From positions 1 to 7,849 of the forward strand of contig JBKHJZ010000150.1 in the NCBI GenBank assembly GCA_046537875.1: DNA of 7,849 nucleotides, given 5' to 3'. Below the pieces are notes generated by a model. That model was not told the origin of the DNA. It saw only the letters and a list, made by a program, of their open reading frames with translations, and did not search any database. This stretch comes from JBKHJZ01 sp046537875. GTDB taxonomy: Bacteria; Actinomycetota; Acidimicrobiia; Acidimicrobiales; VFJN01. Shown here piece by piece: positions 1 to 5,394 of this stretch. The stretch's first letter is position 1, and every line of letters starts with the position of its first letter. A program made the translations under genes and the position numbers.

Positions 1-2238
1 GGCGGATCCGGGGGCGGTGGCCGCGGCCCTGGCGGCGGGGGCCGGGACGGCGGCCCGGGGTCGCCCGCCCGCAAGCGCAGCCTCCTCTGGCGGTGGCGGC
101 GACCGCTGTTCCTCGTCGCCCTCGTCGGCCTGGCGCTGCTCGCCGCGGTGGGGGCGGTGTTCGCCAGCACCGAGCTGCCCGAGATGGACCGGCTGGCGCA
201 GTCCAGCTACATCTGCGCCGCCGACGTCGCCGAGGGGTGCGAGGCCGGGAACGCGATGGCGAAGCTCCAGGACGAGGAGAACCGCACCAACGTCGGCTTC
301 GATGACCTCCCCGACGAACTGGTCCAGGCGGTGATCGCCGTGGAGGACCGCGACTTCTTCGAGCACAAGGGCATCGACCCGATGGGCATCGCTCGTGCGC
401 TGTACCGCGATGTCCGGGGGCGGGGGTTCACCCAAGGTGGGTCCACGATCACCCAGCAGTTCGTCAAGAACACGTTCCTGTCGCCCGAGCGGGCTCTCAC
501 CCGCAAGGTGAAGGAGGCGGTCCTCAGCGTCAAGCTCGAGCAACAGATGTCGAAGGAGGAGATCCTCGAGGGTTACCTCAACACCATCTACTTCGGCCGG
601 GGCGCCTACGGGGTGGCGGCGGCCAGCCAGGCCTACTTCGGGAAGGACGTGAGCGAGATCGGCCTGGCCGAGGCCACCTACCTCGCGGGCCTCATCCGGG
701 CGCCGGCCCTCGCCGAAGCGTCCGAACATCCCAAGGAGGCGCGCCGTCGCCGCCGCACCGCGCTGGAGGCCATGGAGGAGGAGGGCTACATCACCTCCGA
801 CCACGTCGCGATGATCGACGCGGTGCCGTTCGAGGAGCCCTACGTGCGTCCCCTCGACAAGGTGCGGTTGGTCGAGACGCTCAAGCACGCGAAGTACGGA
901 ACTCCCTACGTCACGATGTTCGTGAAGCAGGAGCTGAAGCGCCTGGGCTTCAGCGACCAGGAGATCGAGACCGGTGGCCTACGGGTCTACACGTCGCTGC
1001 GCTACAAGATGCAGGAGGCGGCGTGGGACGCCGTCACCAGCACGCTCACCGATCCCGAAGATCCCGAAGCGGCCCTCGTGGCCGTGGACGACCAGGGCCT
1101 CGTGCGGGCGATGGTGGGGAGCCGCCGCCTCTTCGAGCCCGGGAAGAGCGAGAACAACTTCGCCGTCCGGAGCCTCGGGTCGGACGGCCGGCAGACCGGG
1201 TCGATCTTCAAGGCCGTGGCGCTGGCCGAGGCGGTGCGGCTCGACATCTCGCTCGACTCGCGGTTCAAGGCACCGGCGGAGCTCGAGATCCCCGGATGGC
1301 TCGACGAGGACGGCAACCCCCAGGCGGTGCGGAACTACGCCGAGAGCGAGCAGGGCGTGCTCAACATCTACGAGGCCACGAAGCAGTCGTCGAACACGGC
1401 GTACGCGCAGCTGATGATGGAGCTCGGGCCCCAGCGCGTGGCCGACCTGGCCGAGCGCCTCGGCATCGGCGGTGGCGAGGAGCTCGACCCCAACCCGTCG
1501 CTCGTGCTGGGCACGGCCAGCACCACGCCGCTCGAGATGGCCGGCGCGTTCTCGACCTTCCCCAACCGGGGCGTGTACAAGCGGCCCGAGATCGTCACCC
1601 GGGTCGAGCAGGTCGACCAGGAGGGCAACGTCACGCTGCTCTACCAGCGCCAGGTCACGGAGGAGCGGATCCTCCCCGAGGCGAAGGCCGACCTGATCAA
1701 CCACACGCTGCAGGGTGTGATCGAGGACGGCACCGGAACCGGGGCCGACATCGGCAAGCCGGCGGCCGGAAAGACCGGTACGGCCCAGAACAACTGGGAC
1801 GCCTGGTTCGCCGGGTACGTCCCCAAGCTCACTGCGGTCGTGTGGATGGGCTATCCGGAGGGCAACGTCCCGATGGAGAACGTGCAGGGCGTCTCGACCG
1901 TCACCGGCGGCTCGCTGCCCGCGTCCATCTGGCAGAGGTTCATGTCGGTCGCCTCGGGTGACTCGGCCGACGAGTTCGTCAAGGTGCCACCCGAGGCGCT
2001 CGAAGCCGGCCAGGTGCTCAACGAGGACCTGCTCACCAGCAAGGAAGCGGCCACCACCACGGTGCTGCCGTTCGGTCACCTCCGCCCCGGCGAGGGCCGC
2101 GAGCCGGGCCGGGGTCGCCCGGGGCGGACGACCACGACGACCACGACCCCCACCACCTCGACGAGCTGGGGCGGCGGGTCGCCCACCTGGACCGGGCCGA
2201 CGACCACCGACACCTCCGTCCTCAGCGGCTGGGGCTGA
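1..2238 (+). CDS. ponA: Class A penicillin-binding protein (bifunctional transglycosylase/transpeptidase), 5'-partial
   Basis: Membrane-anchored enzyme that polymerises lipid II into glycan strands and cross-links the stem peptides of peptidoglycan outside the membrane. The frame is open from base 1, so the start lies upstream; a GTG at 148 would delete the membrane anchor. In window codons: a Gly/Arg-rich cytoplasmic tail (1-35), one transmembrane helix (36-55), a linker with the only two Cys (72, 80), a GT51 transglycosylase with catalytic Glu115 in EDRDFFEHKG, GGSTITQQ (146-153) and the EILEGYLN motif (about 187-194), then a transpeptidase with SIFK (nucleophile Ser401), SSN (463-465) and KTGT (591-594). 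The C-terminus is a low-complexity Thr/Gly/Arg tail, common in actinobacterial enzymes of this family; no PASTA domain is visible. Its position upstream of rpsF-ssb-rpsR-rplI-dnaB matches mycobacterial ponA1. The family assignment is certain; the symbol rests on synteny. Confidence 0.96.
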   Translation, partial: GGSGGGGRGPGGGGRDGGPGSPARKRSLLWRWRRPLFLVALVGLALLAAVGAVFASTELPEMDRLAQSSYICAADVAEGCEAGNAMAKLQDEENRTNVGFDDLPDELVQAVIAVEDRDFFEHKGIDPMGIARALYRDVRGRGFTQGGSTITQQFVKNTFLSPERALTRKVKEAVLSVKLEQQMSKEEILEGYLNTIYFGRGAYGVAAASQAYFGKDVSEIGLAEATYLAGLIRAPALAEASEHPKEARRRRRTALEAMEEEGYITSDHVAMIDAVPFEEPYVRPLDKVRLVETLKHAKYGTPYVTMFVKQELKRLGFSDQEIETGGLRVYTSLRYKMQEAAWDAVTSTLTDPEDPEAALVAVDDQGLVRAMVGSRRLFEPGKSENNFAVRSLGSDGRQTGSIFKAVALAEAVRLDISLDSRFKAPAELEIPGWLDEDGNPQAVRNYAESEQGVLNIYEATKQSSNTAYAQLMMELGPQRVADLAERLGIGGGEELDPNPSLVLGTASTTPLEMAGAFSTFPNRGVYKRPEIVTRVEQVDQEGNVTLLYQRQVTEERILPEAKADLINHTLQGVIEDGTGTGADIGKPAAGKTGTAQNNWDAWFAGYVPKLTAVVWMGYPEGNVPMENVQGVSTVTGGSLPASIWQRFMSVASGDSADEFVKVPPEALEAGQVLNEDLLTSKEAATTTVLPFGHLRPGEGREPGRGRPGRTTTTTTTPTTSTSWGGGSPTWTGPTTTDTSVLSGWG
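2128..2162 (+). repeat. Thr-codon-rich low-complexity tract in the PBP C-terminal tail
   Basis: A run of ACG and ACC codons, including two perfect copies of the 9-mer acgaccacg (2128-2145), encodes a nearly pure Thr stretch broken by one Pro and one Ser. It lies beyond the transpeptidase domain and is presumably a disordered extracytoplasmic tail. Confidence 0.6.
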
Positions 2239-2262
2239 CGTTCGTCGAACCCGGTCAGGGCG

Positions 2263-2281
2263 TCTGCCGGACCCCGGCGGG
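2263..2281. terminator. Possible hairpin terminator between convergent genes
   Basis: GCCGG (2266-2270) and CCGGC (2274-2278) form a 5-bp stem around an ACC loop. On the plus strand it can be extended by two G-U pairs and one G-C pair. It lies in the 54-bp gap between the stop of the penicillin-binding protein gene and the stop of the minus-strand gene, where a terminator is expected. There is no T-tract, so this is a weak call. Confidence 0.3.
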
Positions 2282-2292
2282 GCCGGCCGCCG

Positions 2293-2508
2293 TCAGCCGC
2301 CGGCCAGGGGCTGGTGCGGGTAGTTGGCCCGGCAAGGGGAGCACCAGCGCTCGGTGCCGTCCACCACGTCGACGCGTTCCTCGGCGTCCCACGCCGCCGG
2401 CGTGACGTAGACGCGCCGCACGGGCGCCAGATCGTCGGCCGGGGCGCCGCACGAGTCGCAGATGCCGGTCGTCCGGTCGGTGGTCGCGGGATCCGGGCCC
2501 GTCGGCAT
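2293..2508 (-). CDS. Small four-cysteine (zinc-ribbon-like) protein, 71 aa
   Basis: Function unknown. The protein has two CxxC pairs, C17-x2-C20 (ICDSCGAP) and C56-x2-C59 (RWCSPCRANYP), separated by a VRRVYVTPAAW segment and an acidic stretch. This is the layout of a small zinc ribbon, so zinc binding is inferred. The C-terminus is ANYPHQPLAGG. The start is ATG at 2508. There is no good Shine-Dalgarno sequence, but a TAACCT -10-like hexamer sits 8 nt upstream, so the mRNA is probably leaderless. The frame stays open further upstream across panB, but that part is an antisense shadow with no protein character. The gene converges with the penicillin-binding protein gene (54 bp apart) and diverges from panB. 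I recognise the general look of an actinobacterial conserved hypothetical family but cannot name it. Confidence 0.7.
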   Translation of the reverse strand: MPTGPDPATTDRTTGICDSCGAPADDLAPVRRVYVTPAAWDAEERVDVVDGTERWCSPCRANYPHQPLAGG

Positions 2509-2516
2509 GCGTCGCG

Positions 2517-2522
2517 AGGTTA
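2517..2522 (-). promoter_or_regulatory. -10-like element of the four-cysteine protein gene (leaderless)
   Basis: Read on the minus strand the hexamer is TAACCT, which fits TANNNT. Eight nucleotides separate it from the ATG, so transcription would start at or within two bases of the start codon. No convincing -35 hexamer is visible at 17-18 bp. The missing Shine-Dalgarno sequence agrees with a leaderless transcript, which is common in actinobacteria. Confidence 0.45.
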
Positions 2523-2567
2523 GTGGTCTCGGCGGCCGTCGATCTCCGGCGCCGTGTCGCGAGCCGG

Positions 2568-2594
2568 CCCACGGGCGTGCCGGGGCCCGGTGGG
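2568..2594. other. GC-rich inverted repeat in the divergent promoter region
   Basis: CCCACGGGC (2568-2576) pairs with GCCC-g-GTGGG (2585-2594): nine base pairs with one bulged G and an 8-nt loop. It lies in the 183-bp spacer between the divergent four-cysteine gene and panB. It could be an operator or an incidental GC-rich hairpin; nothing else identifies it. Confidence 0.3.
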
Positions 2595-2631
2595 TGCCGG
2601 ACGCCACTGGAGCGGGGTGTCGCGTGCGCAG

Positions 2632-2637
2632 TAGCGT
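2632..2637 (+). promoter_or_regulatory. Possible panB -10 element
   Basis: TAGCGT fits TANNNT and lies about 55 nt before the panB start. A poor -35 match (TGGAGC, 2608-2613) lies 18 bp upstream. It is the best candidate in the spacer but weak. Confidence 0.3.
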
Positions 2638-2676
2638 GACCGGTGCCGCCGGCAGCCACCCAGGCGCTGGACGGAG

Positions 2677-2683
2677 AAGGAGG
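2677..2683 (+). promoter_or_regulatory. panB ribosome binding site
   Basis: AAGGAGG, a full anti-Shine-Dalgarno match, ends 8 nt before the ATG at 2692. It favours this start over the out-of-frame ATG at 2685. Confidence 0.85.
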
Positions 2684-2691
2684 GATGCGCC

Positions 2692-3564
2692 ATGCGCACG
2701 CGTACCGTTCCGGCCATCCGCGGGTCCAAGGTACGGACCGGGGCCGACCCGCTCGTGATGGTGACCGCCTACGACGCCCCGGGCGCCCGCCAGGCGCATG
2801 CCGCCGGGGTCGACCTGATCCTGGTCGGCGACTCGCTGGCGATGGTGGTGCTCGGGCACGACGACACCCTGCAGGTCACGGTCGCCGACATCGCACACCA
2901 CACCGGTGCCGTGCGGCGGGGGATCGCGTCGTCCACGACCGAGGGGCCGCCACCGCTCATCGTCGCCGACCTGCCCTGGATGAGCTACCACACGACGCCC
3001 GCCGAGGCGGTCCGCAACGCCGCCACGCTGGTGCGGTCCGGCGCGCAGGCCGTGAAGCTGGAGGGCGGCCGCAAGCGCCTGCCGGTGATCGAGGCCATCG
3101 TCGACGCCGAGATGCCGGTGATGGGCCACCTCGGGCTGACCCCGCAGTCGCTGCACGCCATGGGCGGGTTCAAGGTGCAGGGGCGCAAGCACGACGCCGC
3201 GCTCGAGCTGGTGCGCGACGGCAAGGCGCTGGCCGCGGCCGGCTGCTTCTCGATCGTGCTGGAGGGGATCCCCGACCGGGTCGCGCGCATGGTGACCGAG
3301 GCCGTCGACGTCCCGACGATCGGGATCGGCGCCGGTGGCGACTGCGACGGCCAGGTGCTCGTCTACCACGACGTGCTGGGGTTGGAGGATCGGATGGCAC
3401 CGAAGTTCGTCCGGCGCTACGGCGAGCTGGGCTCGGCCTCGGTGGAGGCGCTCCGCGCGTATGCCGCCGACGTCCGGGCGGGCCGGTTCCCGTCCGACGA
3501 CGAGAGCTACCACCTCTCGCCCGAGGTGGCGGAGAGCCTGGCCCTCTACGGATCGGGCCGCTGA
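2692..3564 (+). CDS. panB: 3-methyl-2-oxobutanoate hydroxymethyltransferase (ketopantoate hydroxymethyltransferase)
   Basis: Cytoplasmic enzyme that transfers a hydroxymethyl group from 5,10-methylene-tetrahydrofolate to 2-oxoisovalerate, giving ketopantoate, the first committed step to pantothenate and coenzyme A. The 290 residues form one TIM barrel, slightly longer than the E. coli enzyme. Hallmarks in order: VTAYDAPGA (24-32); VGDSLAMVVLGHDDTL (45-60) with metal-ligand Asp47; DLPWMSY with Asp93; KLEGG (122-126) with the metal-site Glu124; MGHLGLTPQS (144-153) with His146; and VLEGIP with the catalytic-base Glu191, followed by GIGAG. All key residues are present. The start has a strong ribosome binding site. 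No other pantothenate gene is nearby, and the DUF192 gene starts 50 bp downstream on the same strand. Confidence 0.97.
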   Translation: MRTRTVPAIRGSKVRTGADPLVMVTAYDAPGARQAHAAGVDLILVGDSLAMVVLGHDDTLQVTVADIAHHTGAVRRGIASSTTEGPPPLIVADLPWMSYHTTPAEAVRNAATLVRSGAQAVKLEGGRKRLPVIEAIVDAEMPVMGHLGLTPQSLHAMGGFKVQGRKHDAALELVRDGKALAAAGCFSIVLEGIPDRVARMVTEAVDVPTIGIGAGGDCDGQVLVYHDVLGLEDRMAPKFVRRYGELGSASVEALRAYAADVRAGRFPSDDESYHLSPEVAESLALYGSGR

Positions 3565-3602
3565 CCGGGCCGTCCACGGGATCGCGGATCGCGGCCCCGT
3601 GA

Positions 3603-3608
3603 CAGGAT
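3603..3608 (+). promoter_or_regulatory. Possible -10/start context of the DUF192 gene
   Basis: CAGGAT lies 6 nt before the GTG at 3615, where a leaderless -10 element would lie, though its first base departs from TANNNT. The same bases contain AGGA (3604-3607), which could serve as a Shine-Dalgarno sequence at 7-nt spacing. The two readings cannot be separated here, but both support GTG 3615 as the start. Confidence 0.3.
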
Positions 3609-3614
3609 CGGAGG

Positions 3615-4337
3615 GTGCGTCCCGGACTCAGAGGCATCCACGACCCGCCCGCGCTGCCGGCCCGCCCACCGGTGCAGGTGAGCCGGCGCCGGCCGACGGT
3701 GGCCGGATGGCGCCGGGGGTGGCGGGCGGCGCTCGGGTCGTTGACGGCTGTCGTCCTCGCGGCGGGTGGCGCCGTGGCCTGTGGGGACGGTGGCGAGCGG
3801 TCCACGGAACCGACCCGCTCGACACCGACGGGCCCGGTCGGCGACGCGGAGATCCTGGCGCTGGCCGGTGGGGCGCCGGCGGCCGGCGGCGCAGGGCTCG
3901 ACGAGCCCCCGGGGCCGCCCGCTCGCGACCTGCTCGAGGGCTTCGGCGAGGTCGCCATCGCGATCACGGCGCCCGACGGCACCGTGGCCGGGTGGTGCGT
4001 GCTGGTGGCGGCCTCGGTGCGTCAGCGGACACAGGGGCTCATGGGGGTCACGGATCTCGGCGGCTACGCGGGCATGGTCTTCGTGTACGCCGAGGACGAC
4101 ATGGGCGGCTTCCACATGCGGAGCACGCCGATGCCCCTCTCGATCGCGTGGTTCGACGCCGACGGAGAGCTGGTGTCGACGGCCGACATGACGCCCTGCC
4201 TCGGACGCGCCTGGTGCCGGTCGTACCGCCCGGGCGAGCGCTACCGCTTCGCGCTGGAGGTTCCCCAGGGTGACCTCGCCCGGCTGGGCGTGACCCCCGG
4301 AAGCCGCCTGGCGCTCGGCGGGGAGTGCGCCGCCTGA
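3615..4337 (+). CDS. DUF192 domain protein, secreted and probably a lipoprotein
   Basis: The biochemical function of DUF192 is unknown. The 240-residue protein starts with an Arg-rich N-region and a hydrophobic stretch (about 38-55) ending in AVAC, an acceptable lipobox with Cys56 as the lipidation site. A Thr/Pro/Gly/Ala-rich spacer (57-105) follows, then a DUF192 domain (about 112-236) with RQRTQGLMGV, GMVFVY, the HMRSTPMPLSIAWF core, DADGELVSTADMTPC and a YRFALEVPQGD near the end. Cys195 and Cys201 sit where many extracytoplasmic members have a Cys pair, so a disulfide is plausible. GTG 3615 is chosen because of AGGA or a -10-like element just upstream; in-frame GTGs at 3672 and 3678 would still leave a full signal peptide but lack a ribosome binding site. 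It may be co-transcribed with panB (50 bp apart). Confidence 0.85.
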   Translation: MRPGLRGIHDPPALPARPPVQVSRRRPTVAGWRRGWRAALGSLTAVVLAAGGAVACGDGGERSTEPTRSTPTGPVGDAEILALAGGAPAAGGAGLDEPPGPPARDLLEGFGEVAIAITAPDGTVAGWCVLVAASVRQRTQGLMGVTDLGGYAGMVFVYAEDDMGGFHMRSTPMPLSIAWFDADGELVSTADMTPCLGRAWCRSYRPGERYRFALEVPQGDLARLGVTPGSRLALGGECAA

Positions 4338-4373
4338 CGACGGTCCACTCCGGTGGTCATCACCCCCGGCGTC

Positions 4374-4410
4374 CGGCCCGGGTGGCGGGAGTGGCGCCGC
4401 GGCCGGGCCG
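4374..4410 (+). terminator. Possible stem-loop downstream of the DUF192 gene
   Basis: CGGCCCGG (4374-4381) and CCGGGCCG (4403-4410) are perfect 8-bp inverted arms around a 21-nt loop, 37 nt after the DUF192 stop. Outer arms GGTCATC (4355-4361) and GATGACC (4410-4416) are also complementary. There is no T-tract. The position before the rpsF promoter region suits a terminator, but GC-rich DNA gives such hairpins by chance. Confidence 0.3.
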
Positions 4411-4504
4411 ATGACCCCCCGGCGATGCCGACACCCCTCGTCCGGCCTCGTTGTCACACCCCCGTGCGATCATCCGGGATGTGAGGAGCTGTCCCATCGC
4501 CCGC

Positions 4505-4510
4505 TACAGT
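4505..4510 (+). promoter_or_regulatory. Candidate -10 element for the rpsF-ssb-rpsR-rplI operon
   Basis: TACAGT fits the TANNNT -10 consensus, in a spacer that is less GC-rich than its surroundings. The -35 at 18-bp spacing is weak (GTGAGG, 4481-4486). A better -35-like hexamer, TTGTCA (4451-4456), has no good partner at 16-19 bp. A start near 4517 would give a leader of about 70 nt. Confidence 0.4.
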
Positions 4511-4546
4511 TTCCAGGTTCCGATTCGACCCTGCTCCGCACCGCGG

Positions 4547-4567
4547 GGCCCCGGCGCTGCCGGGTCC
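4547..4567 (+). other. Stem-loop in the rpsF leader, next to the Shine-Dalgarno sequence
   Basis: GGCCCCGGC (4547-4555) pairs with GCCGGGTCC (4559-4567) around a GCT loop: eight base pairs with one C-U mismatch. It ends 4 nt before the rpsF Shine-Dalgarno sequence. S6 operons in several phyla carry a leader RNA bound by the S6:S18 complex, so this hairpin, with the ACCG at 4540-4543 and CCG at 4566-4568 around it, is a candidate autoregulatory element. That role is inferred. Confidence 0.35.
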
Positions 4568-4571
4568 GAAG

Positions 4572-4579
4572 GGAGGTGA
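4572..4579 (+). promoter_or_regulatory. rpsF ribosome binding site
   Basis: GGAGGTGA is an extended match to the anti-Shine-Dalgarno sequence, 9 nt before GTG 4589, and it fixes that start. Confidence 0.85.
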
Positions 4580-4588
4580 GCGCTCGCC

Positions 4589-4915
4589 GTGCGAGCCTAC
4601 GAACTCATGGTCATCATCGACGCCGAGCTCGACGACGGGGCGATCGATGCCACGGTCAAGCGCATCGCCGACCTCGTCGGCCAGCGCGGTGCCACCGTGA
4701 AGAACCAGGACCGCTGGGGCCGCCGCCGATTCGCGTACGAGATCGACCACAAGCACGAGGGCTACTACGTGGTCTACGAGTTCACCGGCGGCACCGAGCT
4801 CGACCGGCTCGAGCGGGCGCTGCGACTCGCGGACGAGACCGTCCGCCACAAGCTGGTGCGGCTGCCCGACACCGAGGCCGCTCGTCGCGGCCTGTTCGAG
4901 CACGCCGCGAGCTGA
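4589..4915 (+). CDS. rpsF: 30S ribosomal protein S6 (bS6)
   Basis: Protein of the central domain of the 30S subunit that binds as a heterodimer with S18. The 108-residue protein shows the family pattern: MRAYELMVIID at the N-terminus, an acidic helix, VKNQDRWGRRRFAYEI, HKHEGYYVVYEF and a C-terminal LVRLPD. The length is slightly above the usual minimum. It starts with GTG at 4589 behind a strong Shine-Dalgarno sequence. It is the first gene of the rpsF-ssb-rpsR-rplI cluster: ssb starts 11 nt after its stop, and its partner S18 is encoded two genes downstream, so the genes are very likely co-transcribed. Leader-based autoregulation by S6:S18 is possible. Confidence 0.97.
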   Translation: MRAYELMVIIDAELDDGAIDATVKRIADLVGQRGATVKNQDRWGRRRFAYEIDHKHEGYYVVYEFTGGTELDRLERALRLADETVRHKLVRLPDTEAARRGLFEHAAS

Positions 4916-4926
4916 GGGAGGCAGCC

Positions 4927-5394
4927 GTGTCATCCAACGTCACCATCGTGGGCAACCTCACCCGCGACCCGGAGCTCCGCTTCACCCCGGCCGGGGCACC
5001 GGTCACCACCTTCGGTGTCGCCGTCAACCGGCGGTGGCAGAACCGCGAGACCCAGCAGTGGGAGGAGAGCACGTCGTTCTTCAACGTCACGTGCTGGCGC
5101 GATCTCGCGCAGAACGTCAGCGAGTCGCTCGAGAAGGGGGCACGGGTGGTGGTCTCCGGCCGCCTCGAGCAGCGCTCGTGGGAGACGCAGGACGGCGAGC
5201 GCCGCTCGGTCGTCGAGATCGTCGCCGACGACGTCGGCCCCAGCCTCCGCTGGGCGACGGCCGAGGTGAACCGCAACGAGCGTCGTGACGGCGGCGGCGG
5301 GTGGAGCGGCGGTGGCGGCGGTGGCGGCGGTGGCGGCCGCACGGTCACGAACGAGCCCGCCCCAACCCCCGGTCCCGACGAGGAGCCGTTCTGA
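4927..5394 (+). CDS. ssb: Single-stranded DNA-binding protein
   Basis: Binds and protects single-stranded DNA at forks and repair sites, and recruits partner proteins through its C-terminal tip. The 155-residue protein has an OB fold (about 1-110) beginning SSNVTIVGNLTRDPELRFT and including FFNVTCWRDLAQNV and KGARVVVSGRLEQRSW. A Gly-rich disordered linker (about 121-138) follows, then a Pro-rich segment and the acidic tip PDEEPF, the actinobacterial version of the DDDIPF partner-binding tail. The start is GTG 4927, with GGGAGG (4916-4921) overlapping the rpsF stop region. Its TGA overlaps the rpsR ATG by one base. Its place between rpsF and rpsR is the classic bacterial arrangement. Confidence 0.97.
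   Translation: MSSNVTIVGNLTRDPELRFTPAGAPVTTFGVAVNRRWQNRETQQWEESTSFFNVTCWRDLAQNVSESLEKGARVVVSGRLEQRSWETQDGERRSVVEIVADDVGPSLRWATAEVNRNERRDGGGGWSGGGGGGGGGGRTVTNEPAPTPGPDEEPF
5308..5334 (+). repeat. Three perfect 9-bp tandem repeats in the SSB linker
   Basis: Three contiguous copies of ggcggtggc (5308-5316, 5317-5325, 5326-5334), each encoding three Gly residues. It is an in-frame microsatellite that can change the linker length by slippage without breaking the reading frame. Confidence 0.85.
5381..5385 (+). promoter_or_regulatory. rpsR ribosome binding site inside the SSB tail codons
   Basis: AGGAG lies 8 nt before the rpsR ATG (5394) and is made of the GAG GAG codons for the two Glu residues of the SSB tip DEEPF. 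It supports the ATG at 5394, not any upstream in-frame codon, as the rpsR start. Confidence 0.75.

Noticed and set aside
979..2079. 366-codon minus-strand open frame antisense to the transpeptidase domain
   Set aside because: It is a shadow of strongly conserved coding sequence with no domain of its own.
148..2238. GTG at 148 as the start of the penicillin-binding protein
   Set aside because: The frame is open to base 1, and the upstream codons encode a basic tail and a clear transmembrane helix. Starting at 148 would leave the protein without its membrane anchor.
2239..2292. tRNA or small RNA gene in the gaps between genes
   Set aside because: No cloverleaf or other RNA family signature was found in this gap or in 2509-2691, 4338-4588 or 6245-6403. 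Only short GC hairpins are seen.
2509..3513. Long upstream extension of the minus-strand four-Cys gene across panB
   Set aside because: It lies antisense to panB, is rich in His/Arg/Gly/Asp as expected for a shadow of GC-rich coding DNA, and a leaderless promoter sits at the shorter start.
4411..4926. N-terminal extension of ssb from an ATG at 4411
   Set aside because: The extension is the out-of-frame shadow of rpsF. The SSB OB fold begins exactly at GTG 4927 behind a Shine-Dalgarno sequence.
5281..5340. CRISPR-like or mobile repeat at the GGC-rich tract
   Set aside because: It is an in-frame Gly-codon microsatellite in the SSB linker, with no spacers.
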